Of a stretch of 64,000 nt of DNA, positions 62,501-64,000 are shown in pieces. Each line of letters begins with the position of its first letter. The first letter of the stretch is position 1. A model generated the notes under the pieces. That model was not told the origin of the DNA, ran no database searches, and saw only the letters and a program-made list of their open reading frames with translations. The stretch is from an uncultured Eubacteriales bacterium (lineage in GTDB: Bacteria; Bacillota; Clostridia; Saccharofermentanales; Saccharofermentanaceae). Location of the stretch: contig OMWK01000002.1 of assembly GCA_900314745.1 (NCBI GenBank), forward strand, positions 62,001 to 126,000, read 5' to 3'. The position numbers and the translations under genes were made by a program.

Positions 62501-63516
62501 AAAAGAGAAGAAAGATCCGTCTTAACGCCAGAGGCAAAGCCTTTCTGGCAGGATTTTGCATAATCATTATCTTAGTCGCTGCGATCATCATAGGAATCAA
62601 CAAAGCAGCCGGAAATCAGAACACAACAGAAGGAAGCACCTTATCTTCATATGCGTCAGAGCAGACGCTCCCGTCCGAGACAGTTCTCCCCTCACCTACG
62701 CCTACACCGGCACCCAGCCTCAATGTCATGGGCAGCATATACAGTAATGAGGCAATCCTCATTGATGCCGAGACAGGAGTTGTCTTAGACGAGAAGAACC
62801 CCGATTCAGTAGCCTTCCCGGCTTCTGTCACCAAGATGATGACTCTTCTTATCGCATGCGAGCAGATTTCTGATTATGATGAGGTTTACCCCCTTCCCCG
62901 TGAGATTTACGATACGCTCTATTATCAGGATCTCTCCACAGCAGGATTCGAGTGTAACGAACCCATCACAATTAACGATCTTCTTTACGGTCTCCAGCTG
63001 CGCTCCGGAGCTGAATGCTGCCTCGGTCTTGCCAACCGCGTCTCAGGCACTGAAGCTGCTTTCGTTGAACTTATGAACCAGAGAGCCGCTGAACTTGGCA
63101 TGACCAATACACACTTCATGAACTGCACGGGCGAACACGATGCCAACCACTATTCCACAGTACGCGATATGGCAATTCTTCTTCAGGCAGGTCTTCAGAA
63201 CGCCAAGTTCAGGGAAGTATTTACGACCAACGTATACCAGACAACACCCACAGTCACTCACCCCGGAGGACTTATCATCTACAGCACGCTCTCACAGACC
63301 ATGAGCACAATGGATTTTGAAGGCGGAACGATACTCGGCGGCAAGACGGGTTATACATCAGAAGCAGGTCAGTGCCTTGCATCCGTAGCAAAGATCAATG
63401 GTCATGAGTATATTCTTGTTACTTTCGGTGCTTACCGGCAGGAAGGAGACACATCCTCCCACCTTCATACTGTGGATGCGATCAACACCTATCAGGCATT
63501 AGCCGGCGTCCTCTGA
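62488..63516 (+). CDS. D-alanyl-D-alanine carboxypeptidase-like (peptidase S11)
   Basis: One membrane helix (about 17-37) and a Ser/Thr/Pro linker (about 45-78) precede the penicillin-binding domain. The catalytic SxxK is Ser113-Val-Thr-Lys116 (FPASVTKMMTLL) and the KTG motif is 286-288 (GGKTGYT). The second motif, normally SxN, reads Ser173-Gly-Ala175 (LRSGAECC), so the usual asparagine is absent. The family trims the terminal D-alanine of peptidoglycan; the exact activity of this variant is uncertain. It converges with the next gene with a 25-base overlap. Confidence 0.87.
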   Translation: MANSKKRRKIRLNARGKAFLAGFCIIIILVAAIIIGINKAAGNQNTTEGSTLSSYASEQTLPSETVLPSPTPTPAPSLNVMGSIYSNEAILIDAETGVVLDEKNPDSVAFPASVTKMMTLLIACEQISDYDEVYPLPREIYDTLYYQDLSTAGFECNEPITINDLLYGLQLRSGAECCLGLANRVSGTEAAFVELMNQRAAELGMTNTHFMNCTGEHDANHYSTVRDMAILLQAGLQNAKFREVFTTNVYQTTPTVTHPGGLIIYSTLSQTMSTMDFEGGTILGGKTGYTSEAGQCLASVAKINGHEYILVTFGAYRQEGDTSSHLHTVDAINTYQALAGVL

Positions 63517-64000
63517 TATAGGTAATATCTGAAGGAATATTCCATTTTTGAATAATCAACACATAAATCATCACTGGTTGCTACAAGCTCATAATTGTCC
63601 CAGTCATAATTATCTATAGTTATAATGAAATCAAAGTATCCTTCTCTGATAAGCCTCTCCTGCTCTTCAACAGCATCAGTATTATTCTCAATAAAATTCA
63701 TAGTGGTGAAGTATCTATTTGACGGATCCACAGACGCAGCGAGATAAAAACCGCCGTCAATAATATCATAAGTAAATATCTTAGGATCTTCAATCTGATT
63801 AATTATCTTCGCAAATTTGAACTGTGCCATATCCTCCTTTTTCATTGAAAGAAGATAATAGTTCTTACATCTAATAAGCAGATTAAACACAAGAAAAATA
63901 GTTACAATAACGGTAATGATATCTATCACCTTAACATAATCACGTAAAGTTATTCTGCAAACCTTGATAGCTGCTACCGCAGCATAAAGAGCAAAAATGA
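63492..64000 (-). CDS. C-terminal end of a membrane protein, start outside window
   Basis: The minus-strand frame is open from the right edge of the window to the stop at 63492. A GTG at 63929 is in frame but internal. The visible part has two hydrophobic stretches, then a soluble domain of about 110 residues (FTYDIIDGGFYLAASVDPS, then YFDFIITIDNYDW). This layout resembles the C-terminal end of multi-pass glycosyltransferase-like membrane proteins of Bacillota, but too little is present for a firm call. Its 3' end overlaps the end of the carboxypeptidase gene. Confidence 0.6.
   Translation of the reverse strand, partial: IFALYAAVAAIKVCRITLRDYVKVIDIITVIVTIFLVFNLLIRCKNYYLLSMKKEDMAQFKFAKIINQIEDPKIFTYDIIDGGFYLAASVDPSNRYFTTMNFIENNTDAVEEQERLIREGYFDFIITIDNYDWDNYELVATSDDLCVDYSKMEYSFRYYLYQRTPANA

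Overview
The window reads as one contiguous stretch of chromosome from an anaerobic, low-to-mid GC Bacillota, most likely class Clostridia. The support is gene content: an IspH protein fused to ribosomal-S1-type repeats, a UPF0735 ACT-domain protein, a roughly 1,480-residue CoA-dehydratase activase fusion, a CmpB/PF06541 membrane protein, DUF975, and many genes with GGAGG ribosome sites. Repeated DUF4214 modules suggest a gut or rumen clostridial relative, but genus cannot be fixed by eye. No phage, insertion sequence, CRISPR array, rRNA or tRNA was seen. Coding density is very high and no gap between genes exceeds about 125 bases.

Layout, mostly on the minus strand: 1-571 is the end of a DUF975 membrane protein. 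11.1-0.7 kb is a long run pyrH-frr-uppS-cdsA-dxr-rseP-ppx-ppk-galM behind a recognisable promoter (translation recycling, isoprenoid and phospholipid precursors, polyphosphate). mscL stands alone on the plus strand. 26.4-11.8 kb is a gap-free run of twelve genes. It starts with a putative surface-polysaccharide acylation cassette (Gfo/Idh/MocA oxidoreductase, DUF4214-SGNH hydrolase, MBOAT acyltransferase, AlgX-like SGNH protein, small lipoprotein). It continues into ileS, a site-2 protease, scpA, scpB, an RpiR regulator, cmk and the ispH-S1 fusion. 26.5-31.5 kb holds malic enzyme, a membrane protein, and on the plus strand an unusual long glutamine synthetase coupled to a CmpB-like protein.

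38.7-31.5 kb carries argS-pepF-rsmF-rdgB-ACT-hom. A solitary MraY-like transferase (plus) meets a PerR-type regulator, whose promoter contains a near-consensus PerR box. 49.5-40.2 kb carries an unknown protein, the giant activase fusion, polA, coaE, a small membrane protein and a SanA/YdcF protein. 57.2-49.6 kb carries asd, an ABC-F ATPase, Lrp, an aminotransferase, prfB and a secreted SH3-glucosaminidase-DUF4214 protein. 62.4-57.3 kb carries an alpha/beta hydrolase, a small membrane protein, a SleB-like hydrolase, glyA, rarA and a lipoprotein. A D-Ala-D-Ala carboxypeptidase-like gene (plus) and the C-terminal end of a membrane protein close the window.

Three themes link the genes. The first is envelope building: dxr and ispH, uppS, cdsA, MraY-like, carboxypeptidase, hydrolases, polysaccharide acylation and DUF4214 surface modules. 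The second is translation and chromosome upkeep: ileS, argS, prfB, frr, scpAB, polA and rarA. The third is the aspartate-family amino acid pathway: asd, hom and ACT. The most notable regulatory signal is a recurring promoter geometry. Four promoter-proximal genes lack a ribosome site and have a -10-like hexamer only 6-7 bases before the ATG, which suggests leaderless mRNAs. All functional calls come from reading motifs in the translated sequence; no database search was run.
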